NCBI RefSeq assembly: GCF_000189635.1
Contig: NW_002475959.1
Location: forward strand, 124,001-188,000
Reading direction: 5' to 3'
Length of the DNA stretch: 64,000 bases
From: Tetrahymena thermophila SB210
Lineage: Eukaryota > Ciliophora > Oligohymenophorea > Hymenostomatida > Tetrahymenidae
The notes under the pieces: model-generated
Databases searched by the model: none
What the model saw: the letters and a program-made list of their open reading frames with translations, nothing else
Told to the model about the DNA's origin: nothing
Shown: positions 26,101 through 39,282 of the stretch, piece by piece
Numbering within the stretch: position 1 is the stretch's first letter
Layout: every line of letters begins with the position of its first letter
Position numbers and translations under genes: made by a program

Positions 26101-29100
26101 AATAAAATTAATACAAAAATAATAGAGAAAACTTATAATAGGGTGAATATACAGCAAATTAGTAGAACCCTAATGATTATAATTTATAATAAGAAATTTC
26201 TGCACCAATAGATATAAATAGATAAAATAGGTAAATTTAGCAAAGCTAGAATATCAATTCATAAAAAAATCCTGTTAACCAGTAAAATTTGAGGAAATTA
26301 AATGAAGAACCAATTAATTATGACAATCAAGATCTCTCCTATAATCTAAATAACAATGATTTCATGGATTAAAATCCATATTAAAAATAAAATGTAGAGT
26401 ACAAATTTTAAAATCAATTACCTTCAAATAATTAAATTATTAAAGATAAAAATTAAAGCTTGAATTAAAATTTTTCTTAGTAAAAGGCAAATCAACCAAT
26501 TTAAGATACAGTAGACATTATTAATACAAATTAAATTGGATAGAAATAAGGTGTATACCCATAAATAAATTAATAAATAGGCCCTTAACAATAATATATC
26601 TAGAATTATCCTTAATAATAAGGTTAAAATACAATTTAGGACAGATAAATTCCTAAATAGACAGCAAGCTAAATTAATCCAATAAAATATAATAATAATT
26701 CTGTTACAAGATTATAGAAACCTGCTGAATAAGAATAAATATAGAATTTAGATCGTTAAAATATGAAGCATGATGGTTAAGATTTACCAGAATACTACAA
26801 TTCAAATGATAAAGCAGAGTAAGAATTATAATAGTCTTAGCTTAAAAAGAATATAAATACATAATAATAAGATTCATCACCAATAATTTAATAAAAAGAG
26901 AGATATTAATTTGATAACAATTAAAATTTAAGTTATAATTCTGATTAACATAATTAACAAATTGCTGACTTACCATAATAAAAAGTTAAAGATTTATGTA
27001 ATGACAACTCTAAGTAATATTAAAACTATTAGTAATAATTAGATGATTAATATTATTAAAGAAATAATTAATTAAGCACCTATCCATAGAAATATTAGAA
27101 TGAAATTTAATAATTAGCTTAAGATGATTATGAATAGAATATTCAAAACTAAAATTTAAAGAAAGAAACTCCAAATAATCAGAATTCAAGCAGATAAAAC
27201 TAATAAAATAAATCTAATAAACATATTTCCTAATAATAACCATTCATATAACAAAATTAATAGGCTTAATCAAATCAATAATATGACTAGCCTTTAGATT
27301 TTGAAGGTATAGACTTTGCACAATATTCAAATTAAAATAAAAGGGCAGGTTAAAATCCATTTAATGTTTAGAATTCAAAGTAATTTATGAGATAAGATGA
27401 ATAATAACAGTAATAGCCTAAAAATATTAACTAAAATATTAAAAATCAAGATAATAATAGTTTAAATTATTCTTAAAAAAATAATTAAAAAGTGTATTAA
27501 GATGAAAAGAGTCCTTAAACTAATCAATAATTAAATAATCATCCTTATTCAATTTAAAATAAAGTATCATAATTGCCTTAAAATCCATCATTATAAAATC
27601 TTTAGAATAAAAATTTGAATTAATAAACACCAACCTCTAGATAATCAGAAAATCTAATTAATCATAGTTAATTCAATAAATAAAATAATTAACCATAGCA
27701 ATTATAAAATGTAGAGCAATTTTCAGGTAAACCAAGTAGTTATGATTATGATAAAGGTAATTTTGAAAATTACTAGAATAATTTAGGGTAATAAGATCCA
27801 TAAAAAGTTTAAATCGACCAAATTGTTAATTAATATTAAAATTAAAAGTAAGCTACTAACTTGCCTTATTATGAAAATGTTAATAAAATGCAATAGAATT
27901 TTGTAGATCCTTAAAATATAATGTAAAATCACAACAATAATTCACATAGAAGAAACAATAGCTTTATTTAAGATAGGCAATAATAATAATAAATTTAACA
28001 ATAATAGTATCCCATCGAAAATGATAGAAAGAATAATTTAATAGAAGAACCTTTAAATTTCAATAATTAATTGCCACAATCTGATCAAGAAGATTTGATT
28101 TTTTCTTAGGATAATCATTTAAATCCATAATATCAGAACTAAGAAAAGAATAATTTCCCATCAGTACAAAATTAAACAAGAAACCCTTAGAACAAGTTTA
28201 ATAAATAAAATTTAAATTAATAAGGTAGTGATGTACCATAAAATGAAGCAAATCAATAGTAATAAATTCCTATATAATATAAAAAGATAAACAATTAATT
28301 ACCCTTAAATACTGTTCAAAAAAATTAAAGGTAGGATTTGTAACCTATTTCAAAAGATGAAAATTCGTAAAAGGCATATAATGAATAATTTATAAATTAA
28401 ATAAACAAATAGCCAAATTTACAATAAAATTCACAATAAAAATAGTTCAATCAAAAATTAGATATTCACGATTAACCTTAAAATGAATAATAATATTAAA
28501 GAATATAATAGTAATCTAGGTAGTTTTAAGGAGAAAAAAATTATAAAAAGTCAAAATTATCAAATTCATAATTGGAAAAAGAATAGCAAGCATAGTTAAC
28601 ACAACCATAAAAATATATTATTGAAGACCCCTTTGGAAATTAAGATTAAAATTATAGTTAAGACTTAGTAAAATAATATCCTGAATAAGATTTTAATCAT
28701 GATGATAATAAAAATAAATTTTAGTACTAAAAAGCATTTTAAAAATAGAACTCAAATCAAAATATAGGATAATAACTAAATTAGCCATAAATAGATTAAG
28801 GTCAGCCTAAAAGAATTCAATAAATAAAAAACAATGCTGACAATTAATTTAATATGAATTAAAATACCTAATAAGGAAAAGATGTTTCAGGAAATAATTT
28901 TTATTCTCCTTAAACATAAATTAATAACTTCCTTGACTCATCTAAATAAAACATTCCAAGATCCTCTCTTCCACAAAGAGAAAAACTAGACCCTTAAACA
29001 TTAGAAGATCTTAGTGATATTTAGTAATTTTTGGAATCTAGGAGAAGAGATAGACCAAAGCCAAAATCTATTTTAAATGTTCAAATTCTAGAAGATGATC

Positions 29101-29114
29101 CATTTTCATAATGA
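11109..29114 (+). CDS. Giant Q/N-rich protein with helical-repeat N-terminal region
   Basis: Exons 11109-11915, 11972-12707, 12782-14465, 14521-14784 and 14837-29114 total 17,769 bases, about 5,922 residues. Introns are 56, 74, 55 and 52 bases; each restores the frame exactly. The last exon is ~14.3 kb, and its frame was confirmed open at 14937, 16374, 17163, 20674-23358, 24672 and the TGA at 29112. Residues ~530-1230 are helix-rich and basic with a recurring A/S-F-x-K-[IL]-x-S motif (AFNKIN, SFNKLKS, AFSKIKS, CFKKFKS, AFQKLR), a spacing loosely like Sfi1-type or other alpha-helical repeats. Then comes a short coiled coil (~1250-1300), followed by >4,600 residues dominated by Asn, Gln, Asp, Ser and Tyr: prion-like low complexity with in-frame tandem duplications and a TPVSL / LTPxQI motif series. 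No enzyme domain is recognised. The start is uncertain: the ATG at 11109 is the first in frame, but the first ~170 codons look weakly coding. A structural or scaffold role is a guess. Confidence 0.8.
16374..17330 (+). repeat. Repeated two-part motif in giant protein (TPVSL ... LTPxQI)
   Basis: Three in-frame occurrences of T-P-V-S-L (starting 16374, 16635 and 17163), each followed 40-45 codons later by a proline-led T-P-x-Q-I-x-Q motif (LTPNQIKQLM, MTPQQIQQIF, LTPQQIMQIM). Two are preceded by RVSQIR and two by GKPQ. A weaker fourth relative lies near 17440 (SVSPKSSTSL). These stand out as conserved islands in otherwise drifting N/Q-rich sequence, so they may be short binding motifs. Confidence 0.75.
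23142..23573 (+). repeat. In-frame 72-codon tandem duplication in giant protein
   Basis: Two adjacent copies, 23142-23357 and 23358-23573, each 216 bases. Both start LVED/E-KPIL and read on through QDNTIQ, a Q-run, QQPSQ, NEDS and GHDNNKNDASN, ending near QLEDS. The high DNA identity and in-frame length point to a recent event. Confidence 0.85.
24674..24967 (+). repeat. In-frame 49-codon tandem duplication in giant protein
   Basis: Two adjacent copies, 24674-24820 and 24821-24967, each 147 bases. The shared protein core includes NQFDQQRS/GIQNFRQ, TPDQLS, SQ, NMKNQ and NQNQI. Differences are mostly single base changes. Confidence 0.85.
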
Positions 29115-30017
29115 TTATGAATGACTTTATTTTTGTAAGTAAAAAAGACTTAACTTCTTTTTTTATTTGTGTAAAAGTATTTTATTATAAAATTACCCAT
29201 TAAAAAATTAAGATCATAAAATCTTATATTTATTTTTTGTTTTGATATAAACTTTGCTATTATTAAAAAAAATTTAATTTAAGTAAATTACAACTTTAAA
29301 AATAAATATTTTATCTTTAAATTAAACTCGAAGTACAATCAAATAATTAAAAAAGTGTAATCAAATCCCTCAATCTTATTTCATATTAAACTAATTAAAG
29401 AGTTTTATAAGAAAAAATTTTATAATATGAGATTTATGGAGATAATAAGGTATATAACCTGTCTCTTTGATTCAATCCTTAATGCTTGACATATGAATTA
29501 GATATATCAAAAGTGAAAAAATATCATAGCTTAATCTAAATCAACGAGTGAAATACTGATAGTAAATATTTATAAAAAAGCAAAATCACTGTAAAGCTTA
29601 GACCAATTTTGTGAATGATATTAAAATTTCTTAAAGCTTAAATATTTAATCAATATCCCAAAAGTCATAAAAGAAAACAAATATTTTTTTAGAAATCTTA
29701 TTAAAATCATTGAATCATAAAAATTTTGACCAAAAAGCTTCTTATTTAAGCTTATTTGTAAAAACAACAAAAAAATAAAATCATAGATCTTATAAACTGT
29801 TAAAAAACTCTTTTCATAAAATAAAAAATTTTTTTCACAAAATATAAATAGTTTTTATGATGTTTTTTAAGAAATCAAATATTTTAATTAAAAAGTTAAT
29901 TTAATCACAATTCAAACAAATGAAATAAAGTTGATATGAATTTATTTAACTCTGAATAAATTAATTATTAAATAAAATAATGTTAGAAAAGTATGTAACT
30001 AATATACTAAATTAAGT
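29115..30017. other. Spacer between convergent genes
   Basis: AT-rich region between the stops of the giant gene (+) and the GAF gene (-). Only chance open frames; no repeat or RNA structure was recognised. Confidence 0.5.
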
Positions 30018-33000
30018 TCATACTATCATTTGTTGTTAAATTTCTCTTTATTCTTATATTTATTAAAATGTTTCTATTTTGTTTTATTATAAAGAAAGTT
30101 AAGAGTGATAATGAGTGCTTTCAGGTTTTAAAAACTTTTTTAATTAAGATCCAATTATTTCGCAAAATAATTTAAGGTGAGTATCAAATTTAACAGTGTT
30201 TTTAATTGGAGAACCAATGTTGTGAATACCTCCTTAATTTATAACTTGAATAACTCCCAGAATTTAATTTTTCTTCTTTGGATTATCCCAAATTATGTAC
30301 ATGCATAGAGGCATACTTGTATTTATGTCAACTAATTAATTGAAATTTGTGTGATTATAAGCATTATCAATAGTTAAATCTTGTTTTAGTGAAAGGCAAT
30401 GGCCAATCAAACCACAACTTAATTCAAACTCTTCCCTTTCATCTTAAAAAAATATTTAAATAAACGTTTTTTTAATAATTAATAATTTACTTTAATAGTT
30501 TATAGTGAAAAGTTTAGATTTTTCTTTATCTACCAAGAATATTTTAAATTCTCCTACATCCAAATAGCTTTGAATCATATTTCTCGATTTAGAAACAAGT
30601 GTTTCTAAAGTAATGCAATTTCCTAATTTGATAGAAAGATGAAGCAAATTTTTAATCATGCTTTGATTCTTCTATTTTTAATCAATACTAATAGAAGTAC
30701 GCAAAACATTCATAGCATGATAAGCCATTATTTGAAGACATCCCTCATCATCTTTTGTAAAAAACCCATCGTTTTTATTTATGGCTTGCATTACTCCTAT
30801 TTATTGGAATATTTAATTTAAAATGTGAATTAATTTATTTTAATTTACCAACTAAATTCCCTTTATCTGAGTCTATAACAGGAACACAAAGAACAGATTT
30901 TGTGAGATAATTATTTTTTTTATCTATTTCTGGATTAAATCTACTGTCTTTATGAGCATCCAAAATATTTAGAGGTTTCATAGTATTAGCTACAAATCCT
31001 ACTAAACCTTGACCAAATGGAACTTTTATTACACCTGAGTCTTTAGCAATTTTAGTCCAAAGTTCAGAAGTTTATGGATTGACTAAGAAAACAGAAGCAC
31101 GATCACATTCTAAAACATTGCAACATTCTTTCACTATGATTGAAAAAGCTTCATTTATTTCAACAGAAAGGTGAATCTTTATAATTGCATTAATTAAGTT
31201 TTTTAGTTTGTTAGTAAGATGGAAGAATAAATCAGAAGATTCCAAAGTATAAAGTAAGCAGTCGTAAAATTGACCAAAAGTGTTTTTAGATAAATTGAGA
31301 ATTGTTTTCTTTAAATTTTTCTCATCGTTTAGCATTTATCTAATGTATTAAATTGATTTATTCTCATTATAAATCTTCAAATTATCTTATGGCTCTAAAT
31401 TTTTAATATAATAAATTACTTTAATTACAAATTAACAATCAATTTTATATTTAAAAAATATAAATGAGTATTAGAGATACAAATGATTGAAAATATTTAC
31501 TTGATTTCAGTTCAAGGAGCTAAGTAATAAAGGCAAAATCTGTCGAATGAGAAACAAAATTAGCCTTCATTTCTGATTTTTTTGGTTAAAAATTAGATGT
31601 AGTAACATTTACAGCATCATCAAATTAATCAAAGGTTGTTTTGTTGCTATTAACACCATGAGGAGTTTCATTTAAGAAAGATTAATTGAACTACTATGAT
31701 TAGTTATCATTATCATCTTACAAGGGATAATCAGAAATTCTTCTGAAACTTTCACTTAAGTTAGTAATAACTTTATTGCTCTTATTTTTTACACCTAAAT
31801 AATTCTAGTTTTATTCTTCGCTTGGGAAAAATTTATTAGAATTCTTTTTTTTTGAAGAAGACTAAATCGGACTTTTTACTATAATAGCTTTATCGTTGAA
31901 GTTAATCGTCTTTTATAAACTATGATTTTTTAAATTTGAGTTTTAAATCTTTGGTGGAGTCTTTTCCTTCTATTATTTATCACTTTTGTCTTCTTAATTG
32001 TTGTTGCTATTATTACTGTTACCGAAGTTGCTGACATTGAAGCTTTTTTCCTTATTACCATTTACAAAATTAGAAGTTTGTTCAGTTGAGTTAGAGTTTT
32101 TTTATATCAAACCATTTTTCATTTTATAAGGAACTTGGCTATATTGCTCATTGCTTACTCTAGGAGGTTTAAAAATAAAAGTTAATTTTTATTTTGAAGA
32201 TCTTCTTTGGTAAAGCTCAACTTTTTCCGGAAATTCTACAGCTACTTCAGAACTTTACTTATCAAGAGTAATCAAACCTTGAGAAGCCTAAGAAGTGTTT
32301 GTGTTTTCTATTTCTTCTAATTTTTAAACAAATAATTATAAATTGTAATTTTAAGCTAAGATGGCTTTATTATTTAATTAAATTGCATTTTTATTATATT
32401 CTTTGATAGAAAATATGAGGTTAAAATAATATTTATTAATTGCAATAATTTATTATTTTTACTGCTCTGTGATGGCATCTATTGAATCAAGCTTTACTTT
32501 GGAGATTTCTATGAATGATCATTAAGTAGAACCTTTTGTTTTTTAAAAAGTAAATGTGACTCTGAAGTAGATATGCCTTTATTGTTATTCTGCTATTCTA
32601 ATTATTGGATTTGATGCTTTAACTTAATATTTTCTAATACTAACATTTTGTAGATTTAATCCTTTTGCTTAAGAGATATTTCATAATACTCGTTCATCAT
32701 TTTCAAGTGCTTGATTTACTTTTCTTATAATTTAATGGTTTCAGCTGCACTTTTTGAGAAGCTAGTGTGATTGTTTGAATTTGTATTCTATGTATTGAAA
32801 CCACTTTTAGAATTGCAAAATCCTTCATCGTAATAATTTTAAATTTGCGAATTGTTATATTTATCTTCTTCATCAAATCTGTTATCAATTGAATTATAGA
32901 TCTAAGAAGATGTTGTCGTGTTTATATGATTCACATTAGGCAGTAGACTATTAAGTTTTGTTTATCGGAAATCATCTCCTTCTTTCCTTTTTTAATTTTT

Positions 33001-33150
33001 GTTTTCTTAAGGAGAAAAACAGTTAAGAATCGGAGATTTATAAGAACAAATGAGATCATTGAACTTCTTATATTGCTTATTCATATTTTGTTATGTCGTC
33101 TGAAGCTATTTTTGACTTGAACTTTTTGAAATCCTCCTTTTATCAATCAT
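30018..33150 (-). CDS. Protein with two GAF domains
   Basis: Exons on the minus strand: 33150-32463, 32400-31501, 31394-30849, 30796-30491 and 30442-30018; 2,865 bases, 954 residues, TGA stop. All four introns are phase 1 and their joints restore the frame. Residues 1-~530 are Ser/Asn/Lys-rich and low complexity with a short coiled-coil-like stretch. Residues ~605-745 form a GAF domain (CDRASVFLVNP, GVIKVPFGQGLVGFVA, NILDAHKDSRFNP, SVLCVPVID, GVMQAINKN); it carries the NKxnFx3DE signature (NKNDGFFTKDDE) known from cyclic-nucleotide-binding GAF domains of phosphodiesterases. A second, more diverged GAF-like domain covers ~765-905 (EFKIFLVDKEKS, GLIGHCL, ILGVIQVIN). There is no phosphodiesterase, kinase or cyclase domain downstream, so this is a probable ligand sensor or adaptor without its own catalysis. 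A short Q-rich tail ends the protein. Confidence 0.88.
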
Positions 33151-34628
33151 AGATAAATTAATTAATTTTTGAAAATTAATATTAGCAATTAGTGATAGTT
33201 TTTTTTGTTTTTTATAGATTTTAATAAAAAATTTCGAAACAAACTATTCTTGTTACCTTTCTTTAATTATAAATAATAAATATAATGAGAAAACACACAA
33301 TCAATACAACAAAATGATATTGAATGGTTAAATATATTATTTTCTATTTAACTAAAGAGAAATAAAGTAAAATTAAATTACATTCAAATTAATTCCTAAA
33401 CAGAAAGGAATATTTTTTTATTTGCCTTAAACAATCACAATAAGATGTATGAAAATAAATAATAAATGATTTAGTTAAAAATTTGATTAAATTTAAACTT
33501 AGGTTCTATAAAAAATTTTACTTTTCCAATCACTTTATTGAATAAATAAATGAATTAACACTCAAGAAATGTCTGACTAAGGAATTGTTTAAAACAAAAA
33601 TATAATAAAAAAAGAAATAATACTGAATAATCGAACCATCAAATAGAGTTAAAAAATGTATTTAGCGTTTTAATTTTTGTTTGAGAAATCAATAAAATTC
33701 TTAAACAATTTAATCACATTATATAAATTAATGTTTGATAAAAAATTGTTTGTGGCTATTTATTAAACTAGTCAATTAATCAAAAATATATAAAAAAGTA
33801 AATGTTACATATTAAAATTAAAATCATAACTTAATGTCAAAAATAAGTATATTTACACCTTATTATTTTAAATTTAGAAAACAACTAACAAATTTTAGGA
33901 TATTTTAAAAATATACAAAACAGAATAAAGAATAAAAGTTAATAAAGCTAATTTTCTTTATTCAGTCTGCTCTTTCTTTTCTTTTTAAATATCAATCTTT
34001 CTTTTCTAAACCCAGCTTAGATATTTTATCAAATACATTTATTTATTTAGCTTTCAGTAAAATAAATAAAGTTTATTATTAAAAAATTCAAAATTAATAA
34101 GGATTTTTTTTTAAATATATAAATACTCAATATCATCAATAGCTAAGCTAAAAATTCTTTAAAAATTGATCTTTTTACAAGTTAAGAAACCTCATTCACT
34201 CTGAATTAAGTTAATTTTTTTTGCAAATGATGCTCAATATTAAATATTATATATTGTATTTTATATTTAAAATCAAAAATTTATATTTTTTTAATCCTTC
34301 AAGTATTTCTCTTACTTACTTAAAAAATATTAAATATAAGTAAGTATTTATTTAATTTTCATTTACTGAATTTTGTTTTCTGTAAAAATTTTTCACCTCT
34401 TTTGAATAAAATTTCCTGTCAGTAATATTAAAAGATTTTTAGAAAATGAAAATACTTAGTTTAATTGGGTTACAAAGTTTTGAATAAAATGACAATTACT
34501 ACTTCTCAATAAATAAATAAATTAATATTAAAAAAACTTTCTAAAAAAAAAAATAAAATAATTAGAATTCTCTTACATAAATAAATATTTTATAACAATA
34601 AAGTAAATAAATATTTAATGAATACATT
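33151..34628. other. AT-rich spacer upstream of the GAF gene
   Basis: Should hold the GAF gene's promoter and the 3' end of the membrane-protein gene. The literal frame of the membrane-protein gene stays open across 34628-34029, but this stretch has spacer-like composition. No other feature is seen. Confidence 0.45.
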
Positions 34629-37600
34629 TCATTTATCGCTATCTAATTAGGAGAATATATTTTAAAATTAGCTAGAGTCCACTCTAACACCCTTAGTTTT
34701 TTTTTTTTTTAACTTTTATTTAACATTTTCTTAAGATGATAACTATTCTTCTGTTTTTTCAGTTTTTGATAATTTCTCTGGTTATTTTACAATAGAAGAA
34801 TCTTTACCCTCTTTAGGATTAATTACAATTGTTCTTGAGCTGTGTTGCTACTCAACTCCAACTTCTTAAAATACTTTTGAATTTGTTCTGTGTCTTTTTC
34901 TATTATGTGTATTAATATTTGTTTGAGAAGTAGGCTGACCACTGATTTATTCAGAGTATCTCAATTACATTTATTATACTGACTAGGCTTTAAACCTTCT
35001 TAAGTTAGCATATTCTTCTTTCTCATTTTAAACTTCTGGCTGCAATTATACCATACTAATATCTTCAAATCCTTAGATTGATTTTCTTGATTTTACTGAA
35101 ACCTATGATATATATGTATTATTTCTTTTTCTCCTATTATGTCTCATATGTTTGTCATCAGTATTTCCAGGATTTATTTTATTTCTTTGCTATATTCCAT
35201 CTTCTTCTTTTGATTCATTGAGGTTTGGTTAGGAAATTTTATTATCATGGCTTTAATCTTAGATCTAATTTACAGCTTCGTTATTATTTAGAGTTACTTT
35301 TTTTTAGAAAGTTGGTTTTTTTAGAATCGGTTAAATATGCTGATCCTCATTCGCTATTTTAGAGAAGACAACTATACTCGGTTCCCTCTGCCTTTATCTT
35401 GATAAATTATCTTAGAATTCAGACTTAATAGTTTATATATCATTAATTTAGCTTTGACTCTTGTTTGCTTTTTCATTTTCTCCAATATTTTTATTGCTAT
35501 TACTTAGTATTTCAATAAAATTACTGCTTCTGCTACTCTTACGTCTTCTTCGATGGTTAAGATTATCTTCAACAGCAAAGCTGATTCCATTAATTATATT
35601 TTTTTCTTAATTATTTTCATTATTTTCTTATCCTAATAGTTTTTTTTGTTCTTCTGCAGCCTTTTCTATTTTTTATTTAAATTCTTCTTCAGCATCACTA
35701 ATTTGTTTTATGAACCAAAATTTAGCATAACGAGCTATTTCATAACCAACAAAAACATAATGCATAGTGATTAATAAAAGAATCTAAGATATCATAAACC
35801 ATCCCAATTTAACTCTACTATCTTCATCATTACCTTCATCTTTTCCAAAATTTTAAATCATTGCCTGAATTATAACTAATTGCAATTCACTTATAAAAAC
35901 TTTAAAATTATTTCTTTGCTAAACATATGGTTTATATATAGCCACTAAGAACATGATGCAACAGTTGCAAATGTTATAGAGTTCATATTAAACATAAACA
36001 AAACTGCTTAAGAAGGTAGCTATAGCTATAAATATGAGTCTTCTAAATATAAGAAGCATATTAAAGCATGTCTAGAAATAGAAAGAATCTTTTTTTAGAG
36101 ATTACCATAGAACACCAAATTATGTTTCAATTTTTGCATCTTCTTCTAAAATCTTTTACTTGTTTTTGTAAATAAACTTCACTAAATAGATGAGCTAAAT
36201 AACAATCAATATAATTGATATTAAACATAGTAAAAAACTGAAGTAGCAGACTGGATAACCAAACTGCAGATCAAAAAACTGTAAAAAGATAGCAAAAAGT
36301 AAATGCATAAAGCAGAGCAAGGAATATTCAAGAAATAGGTTCCATTCAAAAACATTCTAAAGAATACTTTTCATGACTGTTTGTATTCTTTTTATTTTCA
36401 TGAATTTTTCCATAGAAAATAATTTTACTATGAAATAGACAATCAAAAAAATTATGAAAAGGGTGTACAAATACCCAGCATTCTTAAGGAACAGCGAGTC
36501 TGTTTTAAATTAATAAACATATCCATATGTAGTATTTTAATCAATAGCTAGCTTAAATATGTTAGGTAAAAAGTCAAAATTGTATACTTTGAAACTCTCA
36601 AAAAACTGGACAATATTATATGGCATTCTAATCTAGCTGAATGAATAGTAGTAGATCATTTAATGCACATAGTAAGTATAAGCCACAACCTCAAATTATT
36701 TGTACAAAATTAAAGGTATTAGACTTATTGTTAGAACTATTCCTAGAATCCAAACTGCAAAAGCTATGTTTTAACTACTACTTATCGTTGAAGGTGAATA
36801 ATAAAAGTATGTTGGAAGCAATACAGATGCATTATATGTATTAACAATAGTGTCATAAGTTGATACAGCTCTTACATATTAAGGAGTGATAAAAGTTAAA
36901 TTAAAATAGTTTTCTCGTATAGTAGTTTAAAGGTTCAAGTAAATAACATATGAGGTAGTATTAAGCTGCTATACATTTGTAGAATAACCTGATGAGTCTA
37001 TTTCCCATATTGAAAAATTTGTATTAGAAGCAAATGTACCTTATGAAAATACAAAAGGTTAATTAAAACTCAAAACAACCTAAAATCTTTGATTGTCTGG
37101 TAAATCATAACGATCAAAAGCCTACAAATCGAAAGTTAGAGCCTACATATTTAAGCAATCCCCACTTACACAAGTCGAACTGCTCATGACAAAACTTTGC
37201 AAACCCCATTAACCATTTCCGATCATTGTTGTATCTATGATAACTTCTACAATATTGGTAATATGAGGTACAGAAAAACTCAAATTTACTTGAGTATCTT
37301 ACTAAATTGGAAGAGTTCCCTTCATCCCACAAAAATCTTAATTGCTTGGTTCTAAATATTTATTTATTGATTAAAAATTATATTTAATAGAAAGATAAAA
37401 AATAAGTAAAAACATTTTTTAATTTGAAACTATTTTATCATCAATTAAAATAAAGAGAAAATAATTTAATAAAAGGATAATCTAAACACTGCTTCTTGAA
37501 GTAATTTAAAATATGTATTCAATTCTCACAAATTTAGAATAGGAATTATTATTTTAACTTCATATATTTATATATTTGAGATAATTTTGTTTAAGTCTAA

Positions 37601-38155
37601 GCAAATAATTATGAATAAGAAAAAAAATTTTTCAAAAGTATTAATTTAGTTTTCAGAGTAATAAATTAAAATAAATTTACAAGTAAAAGTCCATGTTGCG
37701 GCATTTTTTCCATCAACATAAATATTAAATTATTCTCCTACATTCCATCTGTCAATCTACATTAATTTTATATTAAATTATAGCTATGAGTGCTTTTAAA
37801 AAATCTCAATCTTTCTTTTGATTTTTGTTGATTTATCAAAAAGACCTAATAAATATAAAACATCAGGAGGATTATTTTAGCAAATGTTGATGCAATTCAT
37901 AAAGGAAACAGGAGATTAAGTAGTTTTATCGATTTTAACCCAAAGCTAATTATTATAATTAGCGTCCATAGATAGAACACAATCAGTGTAATACTAATCT
38001 TCAATTAAAGTTGTTTATCCTTGAGTTTAAATAAATTAGTAATTTGCTCATAATCGAGTATTAATAAAAGCAAAATAAAACAACTTAAGTTTACCTTTTG
38101 TCAAAGAAGGTATAATCAAGCATAGAGCTAATATAAAAATGCATTTTTACCTCAT
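34629..38155 (-). CDS. Multi-pass membrane protein with signal peptide and large ectodomain
   Basis: Minus-strand exons 38155-38095, 38019-37681 and 37351 downward; introns of 75 and 329 bases, both phase 1. Residues 1-20 are a clear signal peptide (MRQKCIFILALCLIIPSLTK). About 450 extracellular residues follow, starting with a beta-rich module (DRWNVGEQFNIYVDG, NAATWTFT) that resembles a ciliate galactose-binding/lectin-like fold, and then further NFSIW/NLTF segments. From about residue 460 come at least six hydrophobic spans (AFAVWILGIVLTISLIPLIL; TLFIIFLIVYFIVKLF; LLCFMHLLFAIFLQFF; FLLCLISIILIVIQLIYL; MLLIFRRLIFIAIATFLSS; WFMISQILLLITMHYVFVGY), and then a ~330-residue charged tail with Arg-rich clusters (RRRRKSSRSS). 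This layout is common among uncharacterised ciliate surface proteins. The end is uncertain: a 14-A run (34710-34697) precedes it. The literal frame runs on to TGA at 34029-34031; one base more or less in the run would end it at 34629 after VRVDSSQFQ. Confidence 0.75.
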
Positions 38156-39282
38156 TCACTTTACACAACAGTTATTTTTATTAATATAATCTATTTTATT
38201 CCTTATTATGTTTTTTTTTATGAGTAGTATTATTTTTGTTATCGAATCCTTTTGTAAATTAAAAATTCTGGTAAATCATAAAATATTACAAATTCAATAG
38301 TTTTAAAGATTAATTTCCAAATGAGCCAGCTAAATACTAGTATCTATGCATAACTTATCTAATTCTAAAATTTTAGTTTGGTAAAATGTTATTTTTATAT
38401 TTTCAATAAGTTTTTATAAAATGTTTTTTTTAATAAATTTGTTCTTTTCCTAGCAAATGTTAATAATTTAAATCAAGTATTTGATATATATTTTATATCT
38501 TATTAAAACTTAGAAAATAATCAAATGAAAAAGTAAAAACATAACGTAATTGGTCTTAACCTTTCAAATAATATAAATAGTATTAAAAAGAAAAATAAAT
38601 GTTTTTAAATGCAATTATTTAATTTTTTATTATGAATTCATTTGAAAATATGGCATTAATATTCATTAAATACATATTTACTTATTATAAAAAATAATGT
38701 TTATTTTTTATATAATTAAAAATAAATAATTTTGAATGTAAATAATATTATTTTATTAAACAAAAGAATATTGAAATTATTAAATTTTAAATTTAAAAAA
38801 ATAAAATTTTGTTTTAAATAATTTTATAATTTTAGTTTAGATATATCAAATTTGATGATTATCAGAGGCTTTAAATTTTTTAAACAAATAAATGGATACT
38901 ATTAATAAATGGTATTAAAAGGGTTAGTTTTGAATATTAAAACAAATATCAAAGGAATTAAATAGAGTAGTTAATAAATTTAATGAAAAATATTGAAATA
39001 ATTAAATTATTCACTAAATGAATTAAACGGAAGGCAGGTAGGTAAGTAAATACTATTTAAAATATAAAATTCAAAAATTGCATGTTCTTTGAAATTCAAA
39101 CACTCACTTTGATCAATCAATCAATTAAAATAATTAGCAATATATGTTTGGTTTTTAAATTTCAAGTTAATCACCTTTCAAATACATTGATATTTTAATA
39201 ATTAAAAAATTAACAAATCAAATAATTAATTTTCTTTAAATCATTCTAAAAAATAAAAAATTTTAGTTTTACTACTTGAAAT
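38156..39282. other. AT-rich divergent intergenic region
   Basis: Lies between the starts of the membrane-protein gene (-) and the MORN gene (+). Very AT-rich, with a GGCAGGTAGGTAAG patch near 39032. No gene is supported. Confidence 0.5.
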
